59,958 bases of DNA, from the NCBI GenBank assembly GCA_018402075.1, contig JAGYJP010000008.1:1-59958 (forward strand). Direction: 5' to 3'. The position numbers and the translations under genes are program-made. Positions 25,474-33,874 of this stretch are shown piece after piece. Numbering within the stretch: the first letter of the stretch is position 1; every line of letters starts with the position of its first letter. The DNA comes from Candidatus Nanopelagicales bacterium (GTDB lineage: Bacteria; Actinomycetota; Actinomycetes; S36-B12). Under the pieces are notes generated by a model that worked only from the letters and a program-made list of their open reading frames with translations, ran no database searches and was not told where the DNA came from.

Positions 25474-26244
25474 CTAGTACATGAGTTGACCGCCGGAAAC
25501 GTTGATGACCGTTCCGGTCAGGTATCGCGAAGCATCCGATGCCAAAAACAGGACCGAGCCGGCAAGTTCGTTGGGTTCTGCAAGTCTGCCAAGGGGAATC
25601 ATCGACACAAATCCGGCCATGGCTTCATCGGTCACTCCACTTCGCATCATGGGTGTATCCACTCCACCCGGCGACACAGCGTTAACTCGCACCCCGCTGG
25701 GGGCAAAGGACCGCGCAAGCCCCCGGGTCAGCGAGACGATTCCTCCTTTGCTCGCGGCATAAACAACTGAACCGCCAAATCCTCCCGTCCACCAGCCTTG
25801 CGAGGTGAAATTAACAATTGAACCGCCAGTCCCCTGAGCAATGAAGGCATGTTGAGCCGCGCGATTGAAAAAGAAAGTGGCCTTGAGATTCACGTCATGC
25901 TGTAGGTCCCAGTCTTCTTCCGTGACATCGTCAATGGATGCTCGCCTCACCAAGACAGCAGCCGTGTGTACGACCGCGGCCAATTCACCCAATTCACGTG
26001 CTTGCTCGAAAATGGAATCGTGGGTAGACAGATCGGCAAGATCGAAGGCACCGCCACGGTGGTGTGGACCGGAGAGCCCCGCGATCACGCCCTCAACTGC
26101 AGACTCTGTGATATCAACCATGAATAGGCGCGCACCGGCTTCGTCAAGAGCTGCGCATACAGCTTGACCAATACCGCCAGCAGCACCTGTCACCACCACT
26201 ACTCGTCCAACTAACCCCGCATCATTACGCCACTCCATGTCCAT
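25474..26244 (-). CDS. Short-chain dehydrogenase/reductase (SDR) 2
   Basis: The 256-residue classical SDR has VVVTGAAGGIGQAVCAAL, VVHTAAV at the NAG position, and the catalytic VYAASKGG. The C-terminus TVINVSGGQLMY is normal. GAAGGAA lies close upstream of the ATG. It lies between the ADH and SDR1 genes in the same orientation. A sugar dehydrogenase role is inferred. A fragment resembling half of the island operator (GAATCGTT near 26260) precedes it but is too degraded to call. Confidence 0.9.
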   Translation of the reverse strand: MDMEWRNDAGLVGRVVVVTGAAGGIGQAVCAALDEAGARLFMVDITESAVEGVIAGLSGPHHRGGAFDLADLSTHDSIFEQARELGELAAVVHTAAVLVRRASIDDVTEEDWDLQHDVNLKATFFFNRAAQHAFIAQGTGGSIVNFTSQGWWTGGFGGSVVYAASKGGIVSLTRGLARSFAPSGVRVNAVSPGGVDTPMMRSGVTDEAMAGFVSMIPLGRLAEPNELAGSVLFLASDASRYLTGTVINVSGGQLMY

Positions 26245-26299
26245 GGTTCCTTCTTTCAGAATCGTTCACCATTTTTTTGCATCGATTATTATCGATTAT

Positions 26300-27331
26300 T
26301 CATGTGTCACTCATGATCAGAACTGTTCGAGTATTACGGCCCTCGCGCAGATCGTCAATGGCGATATTGGCCTCGCGCCACGGGCGTCGATCTCTGGTGA
26401 GATGATCGGTTGTGAGACGTCCGTGCCGGACATGATCCAGAACTGTCTCAATGTCGTGAGGGGTGAAGCCCCTGCTCCCTTGTACTGACATCTCGCGCCA
26501 GATAAGTTCACCAGCGGTGATGGTAAAGGGTTCAACTGACGCGCCGACCATAACCACTCGAGCTCGAAAGCCAGCACACTCGACGGCAAACCGAGCCATG
26601 GCATGGTTCCCGGAGCACTCCAGCACGACGTCGATATTGCGACCGACGATCTCACGAAGTGCTTCAACACCAATATCAGATGAAACGGCGATGCTGGCGC
26701 CCAGTGATCGAGCTAGTTTCAACTTGGCCTCACTGCGCCCCGCCACCGCGACGTCTGCTCCCAGCATGACCCCAATCTGCACGGCATTGCTGCCAATCCC
26801 CCCCGGTCCGATCACAAGAAGTTGCTCACCCGGCTGCAGCCGAGCGACAGCCGTGAGAGCGTGGAACGGCGTGGCCAGGGCATCGGTGGCCACCGCAACG
26901 ACGGCCGGGTCCATCTCGGGAGTGACGGGCAAGAGCGTGCTGACCGGCCGCGTGACGTACCGCGCAAAGGCCCCGTCAACATCGACACCCATGCGCATAA
27001 CGTCCGGTCCGATATTTATTGCGCCCTCGCGGGCCCAGCGAGAATCCTGAGGTGCATCGATGTAATACAGCGCCACCTGCTGACCCACGAGGGTGAGATG
27101 ATCGGCACTCCCAACGGCAACCACCCTGCCAGCGGCTTCATGGCCCGGCACGATTGGGAACTTGTCAGTTCCGAAGCCACCTTTTTGTAGAAAGATATCT
27201 GATCCGCACACACCACAAGCCTCGATTCGCACCAGGGCCTCACCTGGCCCGGGCTCTGACATTTCGCGCTGTTCTAATACGAGAGGCAGTCCAACACCTG
27301 GAAAAACAAGTACTTCATTAATGACGCTCAT
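26300..27331 (-). CDS. Zinc-type medium-chain alcohol/polyol dehydrogenase
   Basis: This 343-residue MDR protein has a catalytic-zinc cysteine at C39 (ACGVCGSD), GHEAAGRV with the zinc-site His-Glu, and the coenzyme motif IGPGGIGSNAVQIG. The four-cysteine structural zinc lobe expected after GHE is missing: the stretch ALYYIDAPQDSRWAREG has none. Similar loss is known in some polyol and quinone-type MDRs. It is 24 bases downstream of the 27356-28468 gene. Likely oxidises a sugar alcohol or deoxy-sugar intermediate. Confidence 0.87.
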   Translation of the reverse strand: MSVINEVLVFPGVGLPLVLEQREMSEPGPGEALVRIEACGVCGSDIFLQKGGFGTDKFPIVPGHEAAGRVVAVGSADHLTLVGQQVALYYIDAPQDSRWAREGAINIGPDVMRMGVDVDGAFARYVTRPVSTLLPVTPEMDPAVVAVATDALATPFHALTAVARLQPGEQLLVIGPGGIGSNAVQIGVMLGADVAVAGRSEAKLKLARSLGASIAVSSDIGVEALREIVGRNIDVVLECSGNHAMARFAVECAGFRARVVMVGASVEPFTITAGELIWREMSVQGSRGFTPHDIETVLDHVRHGRLTTDHLTRDRRPWREANIAIDDLREGRNTRTVLIMSDT

Positions 27332-27355
27332 TCGGAACGGATCATTCTGGGACGG

Positions 27356-28468
27356 TCATCCCGAGCCGGGCATCCCAAAAGTGGTGGGATCGGGGAGGTC
27401 AACTGCCCCGTGTGCCCCGGATCCGAATGAGGTCGGTTTCGTTCTTCCCGCACGCGTATAGACCTCTTCGGGGGCTGATGTCGGATCTTTGTACATGGTC
27501 CATTGACACTTCTGTCGAACATTGGGGTCTTTATTGGTGTCCGGGTAGACGGGAGGGTCAACAACGCGAACGGGATAGCCGAAACGATCCATGGGCATAT
27601 GTTCCATGAGGATGATGCAGTGTGCGCAGTACAGACACACGCCTTTGGTGAAGTGGTTCCAGTCCCGTTCTTCTTCTGCGACCCGCCAGTTGTACGGCGG
27701 CTCCATGCGGGCCGGTGTTCCTTCGATCCAGTCGCCGCGAATTGTTCGCTGCCCCGATCCACAGGGATCGAAACTCAATACAAACCGATCGGCGAACTCC
27801 TGTAACTCAAAGTCACCCGTGCGCTCGGGCCCGACGAGATGCCCGCGCATGGCTTCACATGCGACGTACATGAGCGTTTCGAGTCCTTCATCCCACGGAT
27901 GCTTATCGATGTCGAACTTTTCATATCGCCAAGCGAAAAGAGGAAGTAGTACGCGTTCGTACATGCGCGGGATTGCGTCATCGCCAAATCTCTCTGCTGT
28001 CTCACTCATGTAGCAGTAGGTCATGTCCACATCGCGATCGTGTGTTTGTCTCCACACCTCCTTGGCCTGATCCATTGCCGCCAATGCGCCGACCCCGTCG
28101 TGACTTCCACAGGAGGACACGACATCTTGGATCAGGTCATTGAACCGAGCCCACATTGCGTGGGAGTCAAATACGGTGCCATCGGGGAGCCTCGTTAGTT
28201 CGACCAGGTTTTCTCTGATCGAAGTGAGATCCGATTCCGGAGTTCCTTCCTCTCGCAAGAAGCCTTCAAGGTCTGCCAACCATTGACGGTAAAGGTGCCA
28301 ACACACTGCCGCTTCGTCAACAAAGTACAAAGCGAGATCGCTGGCCTCGTCCCAGCGTTCCGCATCCACCGACTCTTGAATTTTTCGGTAGGTGGAAACC
28401 TTCTGGTCCTCCCAGGACCCCAACCGAACCCTGCGCTGCAGGGCTTCGGAGAAACCAATAATCGTCAT
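27356..28468 (-). CDS. Uncharacterised protein with FDPCGSG and CxxCxxC motifs
   Basis: I do not recognise a named family for this 370-residue soluble protein. The N-terminal two thirds are helical and acidic with many Trp, Tyr and His residues. The C-terminal third holds FDPCGSGQR (about residue 235) and CLYCAHC (about residue 280), which together look like a metal or iron-sulfur site. It has no signal peptide or membrane segment. It is the first gene of a four-gene minus-strand unit with an alcohol dehydrogenase and two SDRs, so it probably acts in the same oxidation pathway, perhaps as a metal-dependent hydrolase or lyase. No island operator was found upstream. Confidence 0.7.
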   Translation of the reverse strand: MTIIGFSEALQRRVRLGSWEDQKVSTYRKIQESVDAERWDEASDLALYFVDEAAVCWHLYRQWLADLEGFLREEGTPESDLTSIRENLVELTRLPDGTVFDSHAMWARFNDLIQDVVSSCGSHDGVGALAAMDQAKEVWRQTHDRDVDMTYCYMSETAERFGDDAIPRMYERVLLPLFAWRYEKFDIDKHPWDEGLETLMYVACEAMRGHLVGPERTGDFELQEFADRFVLSFDPCGSGQRTIRGDWIEGTPARMEPPYNWRVAEEERDWNHFTKGVCLYCAHCIILMEHMPMDRFGYPVRVVDPPVYPDTNKDPNVRQKCQWTMYKDPTSAPEEVYTRAGRTKPTSFGSGAHGAVDLPDPTTFGMPGSG

Positions 28469-28707
28469 GAGTGGAACTTACTCGATATCAGGATATTTCC
28501 GCAATGCTTTCCAGTATTGATTCCAGCAAAATCCGTGCAGTGCATGGATCTATTGCGGTTGACCACCCATTTCGGGATTTCTGGGCCTCATCCGTATTGT
28601 GCGATCTTCGCTCCGACAGGATTGAAGCCCAAGCCCCTGACCCTGGCCACTACGAGGAGAAACCCTTGGATCCCTGGAGACTCACTCTTCCAGTTAAAAT
28701 TTCTATT

Positions 28708-29544
28708 TCACGAATCTAAGCGCAGCCTGATAAACAGCCCCCCTGCTACAACCAACGCACCAATGAGTACCCCCCTCTCCGGAAGTTCCCGGCGCCGAAC
28801 TCACTCGATCACGAGCACCACCAGAGGCATGGTGGCAAGGATCGATTAAATCAAAATGACACTGCCACGCTGGATGGCAAGGATCGTCAGTAAGAAGCTG
28901 CTGGTAACGAAAAACGAACGAACCGCCAGTGGCGGCAAGTCGGTGAGTCGCAAAGCTCGTGGTGGCGCAATGAGAATATAAATGAATGATGCCCCGGCAG
29001 TCCGCACTTTGTAGGTCTCGGGCAAGCCAACACCTTGGCTTGCGAGCGCCGCAGTTGTAATGGTGAGCAAACCGATCATTGTGCCTAAGGCGAGCAGGAT
29101 GACCAGCGTGGTGCCGGATCTGAGTCCTTCGAAACTGCTGCGCAGTGGGTACAAGGCTCCGACCATCAAGAGTCCTACCCCCAACGGGATGCTTGGGCTC
29201 ACTACTTGACCCAAGACGAGCGGTGCCGCGGTTAGCACACTCGCTGGCGATATCGCTTGACCCACGGCCACCGCTGAGGGTCACCCACGGGTAATCAAGT
29301 TGAAGATGCAAGCGGTTGAGCCGCAGAGTAGTGCAATCGAGAGTGCATGAAGCTTAAAGATATTTGGTTGACCGATGACCCAAGGCGCACCGAAAGGAAT
29401 CAAAGGCACCGCCAAGAGGGCGTTGATGGCGAACAGCGGAGCGACTGCTTGCCAGACCGACATACGAAGGGAAATTGACTTGGTCAGATATGTGCCAAGA
29501 GCATCAGCGCATGTGGCAGCAGCAGCAAGTAAGAATAAAATCAT
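28708..29544 (-). pseudogene. DMT/EamA-like transporter pseudogene with three in-frame stops
   Basis: Read in one frame from ATG 29544, this is 279 codons, exactly the length of the intact paralogue at 3182-4018, with no frameshift. The first block (GTYLTKSISLRM, CIFNLITRG), the second (AVGQAISPASVLTAAPLVLG, GVGLPETYKVR) and the third (SILATMPLVVLVIE) align with the intact protein. Three stops interrupt it: TGA at 29281-29283 where the paralogue has Arg, TAA at 28846-28848 where it has Gln, and TGA a little further on where it has Trp. Each fits a single C-to-T or G-to-A transition. The C-terminal region after the last stop is the least conserved. It is not translated as a full transporter. 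Confidence 0.88.
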
Positions 29545-29601
29545 CGAGGAGTGGCTTCACGATCGGGGTTGTGGGTTCAGATCACGAAAGTTCAATGCCT
29601 G

Positions 29602-31020
29602 TTATGAAACCTGCACAAACTCCGCATCGAGTAAATTTGCTATGGCTCGAATGTCCTCGGCTAGGTGCACATTTGTCGCAGCGGAGTGATGAGTCACTCC
29701 GGAGCGCGCCCAGTCCGCCCACGCTTGGGCAACATGTCGACCGTTGAAACGGAACCCAGCATTCGGCACGCCGGTTTGTGGAAATTCATGACCGGTGAAA
29801 GAACCCTGGGCCACAACGAATCGGGGCTGTGGTGCCATCACAAACGCGACCAAACTGGCGGGTCCCGCGGGAATCGAGTAGAGCGCGCACGGACCCACGA
29901 TGGCATCGTGGGCGTACCAGTTATTGGGGAACAGATCGGCGCGGTTTGGGCAGAGTCCAAGGTCATGTTCCCCGGAATTCGCCAAAACTACTTCATCGTT
30001 TTCGAAGTCGATCGCCTCTATCTCGTGGTAGAGGGTCGGATAGCCAAGGCTTTGCACGGTAAGCATGGCCAGAGCGGTCAAAACGTCGCCGGTGCAAGTG
30101 AAAGGAATTCCCTCAGTGGTTAAACGGCCGAGAGCCAGACACGGGGCAATGCCAAATTCGGGATTACCGCGCAGGGCTTCCTCGTGACAGTTAATGGTTC
30201 CGGCCACAGCTCCCGCCTGTTGCACAATTTGCCTAAGGGCGACTTCCGCTTGCGCGGCTCGTCGAATTGCCAGATCAGTGACCGTTGATTGCACTTCGAA
30301 CTGTTCACGAATTTCAGCAACTCGTAGCCGAACTTGGTCCTCGTTAGAGGAGTGTGCAGCCTCAGCAAACTCCATGACCGGTAGAGCGACGTAGTTGATC
30401 GGGAAGTCACTATCGACCGGGGGAATGACGGTCGAGTAACCCGCGATGGGTTTGCCGACCACAAGTATTGGCCCACGCGCGATCTGACCAGCGGCCACGA
30501 CGCGACGAATTGCAGTGACTGCGGCTTCAGGTGCTTCCGTACTCGTCGCGACAACGTCAAAACGCCGCCGTGCACGAGCAAGCGCACTTGTAATCATCGG
30601 TGTCCCCACAGGGGAGCCAGCCGTCGTGATGTCGGTGTGGCTGAACCCGTCGGCGAGCCGCGGCGTCTGACTGAGCGCCCAAACGAGAACAGGCACGTGC
30701 TCTGCCTCCGCAAGCAGGGCCATGGTTGTGGCTGAGGGCACCGCCATGGTAGACACGATGACAATGGCATCAAGGTCTCGTACCTCGGACCGCAGCGCGA
30801 TTGCCGCCTGCTCATTGGGCAGCACCGCCGCAACCGCGACTGAACTGAAGCGGCCTGCAATGGCGACCGCCTCGGCGAGCAACGACTCGCGATCCGCCCT
30901 GAAATCCCAGGGCACTGCCGTTTCCCAGAAATCCCAATACGGTAAGACCACCGCAATACGTCCCCGTTCGCGTGGGCCTGCAGATCCTAGGACCCGATCG
31001 GAATTTCTACTGGGGTCCAT
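29602..31020 (-). CDS. L-fucose/L-arabinose isomerase-fold protein
   Basis: This 472-residue protein matches the fucose/arabinose isomerase superfamily: an N-terminal Rossmann-like part (IAVVLPYWDFWET, IVIVSTMAVPSA), then a metal-binding C-terminal part with TINCHEEALRG, LYHEIEAID and HHSAATNVHLAED. These enzymes convert aldoses to ketoses with Mn2+; distant members with this layout are often uncharacterised. ATG 31020 is chosen over a TTG at 31032 because GGAGG lies 5 bases before it. It is divergent from SDR3 with operator site 8 between. The presence of an isomerase without any kinase is unusual for sugar catabolism. Confidence 0.78.
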   Translation of the reverse strand: MDPSRNSDRVLGSAGPRERGRIAVVLPYWDFWETAVPWDFRADRESLLAEAVAIAGRFSSVAVAAVLPNEQAAIALRSEVRDLDAIVIVSTMAVPSATTMALLAEAEHVPVLVWALSQTPRLADGFSHTDITTAGSPVGTPMITSALARARRRFDVVATSTEAPEAAVTAIRRVVAAGQIARGPILVVGKPIAGYSTVIPPVDSDFPINYVALPVMEFAEAAHSSNEDQVRLRVAEIREQFEVQSTVTDLAIRRAAQAEVALRQIVQQAGAVAGTINCHEEALRGNPEFGIAPCLALGRLTTEGIPFTCTGDVLTALAMLTVQSLGYPTLYHEIEAIDFENDEVVLANSGEHDLGLCPNRADLFPNNWYAHDAIVGPCALYSIPAGPASLVAFVMAPQPRFVVAQGSFTGHEFPQTGVPNAGFRFNGRHVAQAWADWARSGVTHHSAATNVHLAEDIRAIANLLDAEFVQVS

Positions 31021-31036
31021 CGCATCCTCCAAAAGA

Positions 31037-31050
31037 TGGTATCGTTTCCA
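31037..31050. promoter_or_regulatory. LacI-family operator, site 8
   Basis: TGGTATCGTTTCCA, identical to sites 1 and 2, sits in the 60-base gap between the divergent isomerase-like gene (start 31020) and SDR3 (start 31081). Confidence 0.78.
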
Positions 31051-31080
31051 GTATTGTAGTAGCAGTACTAAGGAGCTGTC

Positions 31081-31821
31081 ATGGAAATTTCACTTTCTGG
31101 TCGAGCCGTCGTGACGGGTGCCGCATCTGGCATTGGTCGGGCCACTGCTGAGGCGATGCGCGATGCCGGAGCCGATGTTCTCGCCGTCGACCGAAGTGCC
31201 GAGGGTCTTGGGACGCTGAGCGGAATGGAAACCCGGTGTGTAAACCTCGCTGACGATGAGCAAAGAGCGAACCTCATCGAAGAGGCAGCCGGGTCACGCT
31301 ATCTGGTGAACGCGGCAGGCCTGATGCGCATGAAGAATATCTTGGATTTCACCGCCCAAGATGTGCGCGATATTTATGCCGTGAATGTTGAGGCGGTTTG
31401 GGACCTCACCAGTGGCCTCGGACGACATATTCCAAATGGCGGTGCCATCGTGAATCTGAGTTCCGTATCGGCTCGGTTACCCACGACTTTGGAGACCGCA
31501 GTCTATGCATCTTCGAAAGCAGCAGTCGTTTCCATTACCCGCTCCTTCGCCTACGCTTTTGCGCCGGCAAACGTTCGGGTGAATGCAGTACTTCCTGGCA
31601 TTGTCAACACCGGTATGCAAGACCTCGTGCTCGAGGAATTGGCACGACTTCGAGGATCAACCGTTGCGGAAATTTCCCAGGCACGACTTGGCATGGTGCC
31701 ACTTCGCCGCGAGGCCGACCCATCAGAGACCGCCGCGCTCATCTGTTTCCTGTTGAGTGACTTGTCGGGTTACATCACGGGTCAAGCCATCCTGCAGGAT
31801 GGTGGGATCGTCACTGGTTAG
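31081..31821 (+). CDS. Short-chain dehydrogenase/reductase (SDR) 3
   Basis: The 246-residue classical SDR has VVTGAASGIGRATAEAM, LVNAAG, INLSSVSA-type strand 5, and the catalytic YASSKAA. AAGGAG lies just before the ATG. It is directly controlled by operator site 8 and leads the plus-strand series SDR3, phosphotriesterase-like, SDR4, although a 281-base gap follows it. It is a good candidate for the first oxidation of a sugar to its lactone. Confidence 0.9.
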   Translation: MEISLSGRAVVTGAASGIGRATAEAMRDAGADVLAVDRSAEGLGTLSGMETRCVNLADDEQRANLIEEAAGSRYLVNAAGLMRMKNILDFTAQDVRDIYAVNVEAVWDLTSGLGRHIPNGGAIVNLSSVSARLPTTLETAVYASSKAAVVSITRSFAYAFAPANVRVNAVLPGIVNTGMQDLVLEELARLRGSTVAEISQARLGMVPLRREADPSETAALICFLLSDLSGYITGQAILQDGGIVTG

Positions 31822-32102
31822 GGTCGACACGTGACCGGAATTATTGGTGAAATCGGCGCGGATGATCCGCCGGACACAGATGATTTTACGGCACTGCGCG
31901 CGCTATGGCGGACCTCGTGACCAGCGGCTGGGGCTCTAGCCATGTGACAACCACATCGTTCCGACATTGCGCGAACTGGGTCCATGAGAGCAGCTGATCA
32001 CGGACCTGTCAGAGACCAATCCGCAGCCTTGGCCCACCCTATTGGTCGTAAGTCACCTGCAGTAATGTGCGGCTGGTAACGTTTGCAGAGAGAGGCGCGG
32101 GT
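31822..32102 (+). other. Gap after SDR3 with a 29-codon open frame
   Basis: A GTG at 31831, with a weak AGGGT 8 bases before it, opens a 29-codon frame ending at the TGA at 31918-31920. Its start VTGIIGEIGADD faintly recalls the GVIGEVASE block of the phosphotriesterase-like gene that follows, so it might be a scrap of a related gene, but it is too short to call. The rest of the gap shows no operator, clear promoter or terminator. Confidence 0.3.
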
Positions 32103-33014
32103 ATGCGATCCATCATGACCGTGACCGGCCGACTTGAGGAGAGCGACGCCGGGATCGTTTTGCCCCATGAGCACGTGTTCTGCGACATCTGGCGGCCCTT
32201 CGGTAGGGAGGGAGTCCTCCACGATGTCGGTCTCGCCGTGCAAGAGGTGTCCCCACTAGCAGCGCTAGGCGTTGGCGTGCTGGTTGATCTTTCCACCGAT
32301 GAAGTGGGTCGAAACCCCGAGGGCCTTCGGCGGGTCTCGATGGAATCTGGCATACCCATCGTGATGGGCGCTGGTCACTACAGAGAACCCTATCTCGATC
32401 GCCAGCGTATCGACAGTTTGTCAGTCAACCAACTTGCCGATCAGATCGTGCGCGACATAGAGGTCGGGGTTGGCGATTCCACGATTCGCCCAGGTGTCAT
32501 CGGTGAGGTGGCGAGTGAATACGACAAAATCACGGCCGTCGAGGAGCGGTGCATTCGGGCTGCCGCGCGCGCTCAATTGCGTACCGGACTTTCCCTGACT
32601 ACGCACGCCGCCGTCTACCCATCAGGCATTCCGCAACTTGAGATCTTCGATTCCGAGGGCGTTGATCCCGGCAGAGTTGTGATCGGCCACTGCGACACCG
32701 TTCCCGATATGGACTACCACCTCAAAATTGCTCAGCGCGGAGCCTTTGTTCAGTTCGACACCATTCGAGGGAATCGTGAGTTCGATCTGGCCTTACGTCT
32801 GGACTACATAAAGAACCTCGCAAACGAAGGTTTTCTCGATCGCATTTTAATCTCCCAAGACATCTGCCTGCGCTCTCACCTCAAGGCGTACGGAGGGTCG
32901 GGATACACCTACCTACCAGGGGAATTCCTTGAGTTGCTAAGTAGTGCCGGATTTACCCAATCTGAGATCGATCAAATGACACGAATTAACCCGGTGGTGG
33001 CACTTTTCCAGTAG
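32103..33014 (+). CDS. Phosphotriesterase-family hydrolase (lactonase-like)
   Basis: This 303-residue binuclear-metal TIM barrel has HxH in LPHEHVFCDI, the bridging-residue block VIGEVASEYDKIT, LTTHAAVYP, VVIGHCDTVPD and LISQDICLRS with the final aspartate. The bridging position is Glu, as in PHP-type homologues, rather than the carboxylated Lys of true phosphotriesterases, which favours a lactonase or ester hydrolase. ATG 32103 is chosen because AGAGAGG precedes it and the family N-terminus follows; an upstream in-frame start at 32067 is less likely. It is followed by SDR4 after 31 bases. Probably a second sugar-lactone hydrolase. Confidence 0.83.
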   Translation: MRSIMTVTGRLEESDAGIVLPHEHVFCDIWRPFGREGVLHDVGLAVQEVSPLAALGVGVLVDLSTDEVGRNPEGLRRVSMESGIPIVMGAGHYREPYLDRQRIDSLSVNQLADQIVRDIEVGVGDSTIRPGVIGEVASEYDKITAVEERCIRAAARAQLRTGLSLTTHAAVYPSGIPQLEIFDSEGVDPGRVVIGHCDTVPDMDYHLKIAQRGAFVQFDTIRGNREFDLALRLDYIKNLANEGFLDRILISQDICLRSHLKAYGGSGYTYLPGEFLELLSSAGFTQSEIDQMTRINPVVALFQ

Positions 33015-33045
33015 TGCCGGCTCCGCGTAATAGTTGAGGAGTTCC

Positions 33046-33756
33046 ATGTCAAACACAGTCGTTCGATCGGCTCTCGTCACTGGCTCTGCCCAGGGGATCG
33101 GTGCGGCGATCGTCGAAAAATTGCAGCGCCAAGGTATCGAGGTCATTGGCGTTGATCTCCTCGACGATCATCTTGCAGATCGTGCCTACCGGGTTGATCT
33201 CAGTGACTGGGACGCTGTAGGGCAGTTACTTGACGATGTTCAGTACGTCGATATCCTGGTCAATAACGCCGCGGTATTGATTGAGCGGTCGATAACGGAA
33301 TACTCCGAGCACGATTTTGCCCTCACGCACGATGTGAACTTGCGAGCCCCATTCCTGTTGAGCCGGGATTTGGGAACCAAAATGGGCACCAGTGGATTCG
33401 GTCGAATCATCAACGTTTCGAGCGTTGCGGCACGCACCGGGGGGCTTTCCGACTCAGCCGTCTACTCCGCATCCAAGGCTGGACTCGTCTCCATGACAAA
33501 GTATTTCGCTCGTACCCTTGGCCCAAGCGGTGTCACGTGCAACGCGGTGCTCCCCGGCGCTATCGAAACCCCGATGGCGCGGGCGCAGTGGGAGCGCAAC
33601 CCACACTTACGCGACTCAATTCGCGAACGCATCCCATTAGGCAGGTACGGCACCGGCGCCGATGTAGCCGAAGTTGTGGGATTTCTGGCAAGTGATGGAG
33701 CCGGGTTTGTCACTGGCGTATGTATCGACGTCAACGGCGGCTGGATCATGGTTTAG
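33046..33756 (+). CDS. Short-chain dehydrogenase/reductase (SDR) 4
   Basis: The 236-residue classical SDR contains LVTGSAQGIGAAIVEKL, LVNNAAV, INVSSVAA and the catalytic VYSASKAG. ATG 33046 is chosen over TTG 33034 because GAGGAG lies 4 bases before it. It closes the plus-strand group with SDR3 and the phosphotriesterase-like hydrolase, a dehydrogenase-lactonase-dehydrogenase arrangement that suits sugar oxidation. The end VCIDVNGGWIMV is normal for the family. Confidence 0.9.
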   Translation: MSNTVVRSALVTGSAQGIGAAIVEKLQRQGIEVIGVDLLDDHLADRAYRVDLSDWDAVGQLLDDVQYVDILVNNAAVLIERSITEYSEHDFALTHDVNLRAPFLLSRDLGTKMGTSGFGRIINVSSVAARTGGLSDSAVYSASKAGLVSMTKYFARTLGPSGVTCNAVLPGAIETPMARAQWERNPHLRDSIRERIPLGRYGTGADVAEVVGFLASDGAGFVTGVCIDVNGGWIMV

Positions 33757-33874
33757 GGACGTTCGCACTTCGCAATTCGCACCTCCCATTGACGCCGGCC
33801 CGCTGAATTTGTCCGAGTCTGATGTGAATGGTTCTGTCGACGGGCAATTGAACGCTAGCTTGCGCAACCACGGT

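Noticed and set aside
26255..26272. Additional LacI operator before SDR2
   Set aside because: Only the left half (GAATCGTT) fits; the right arm is lost.
28495..28530. TTTCCA and ATTCCA pair upstream of the 27356-28468 gene as an operator
   Set aside because: The half-sites are in direct rather than inverted order and the spacing does not fit the motif.
28846..29544. Two short minus-strand frames read as separate small membrane proteins
   Set aside because: They lie in the same frame, align end to end with one 278-residue paralogue, and the second has no ribosome site.
28708..29544. Stop-codon recoding as an explanation for the in-frame stops
   Set aside because: Both TGA and TAA occur, while all neighbouring genes end normally at TGA, TAA or TAG.
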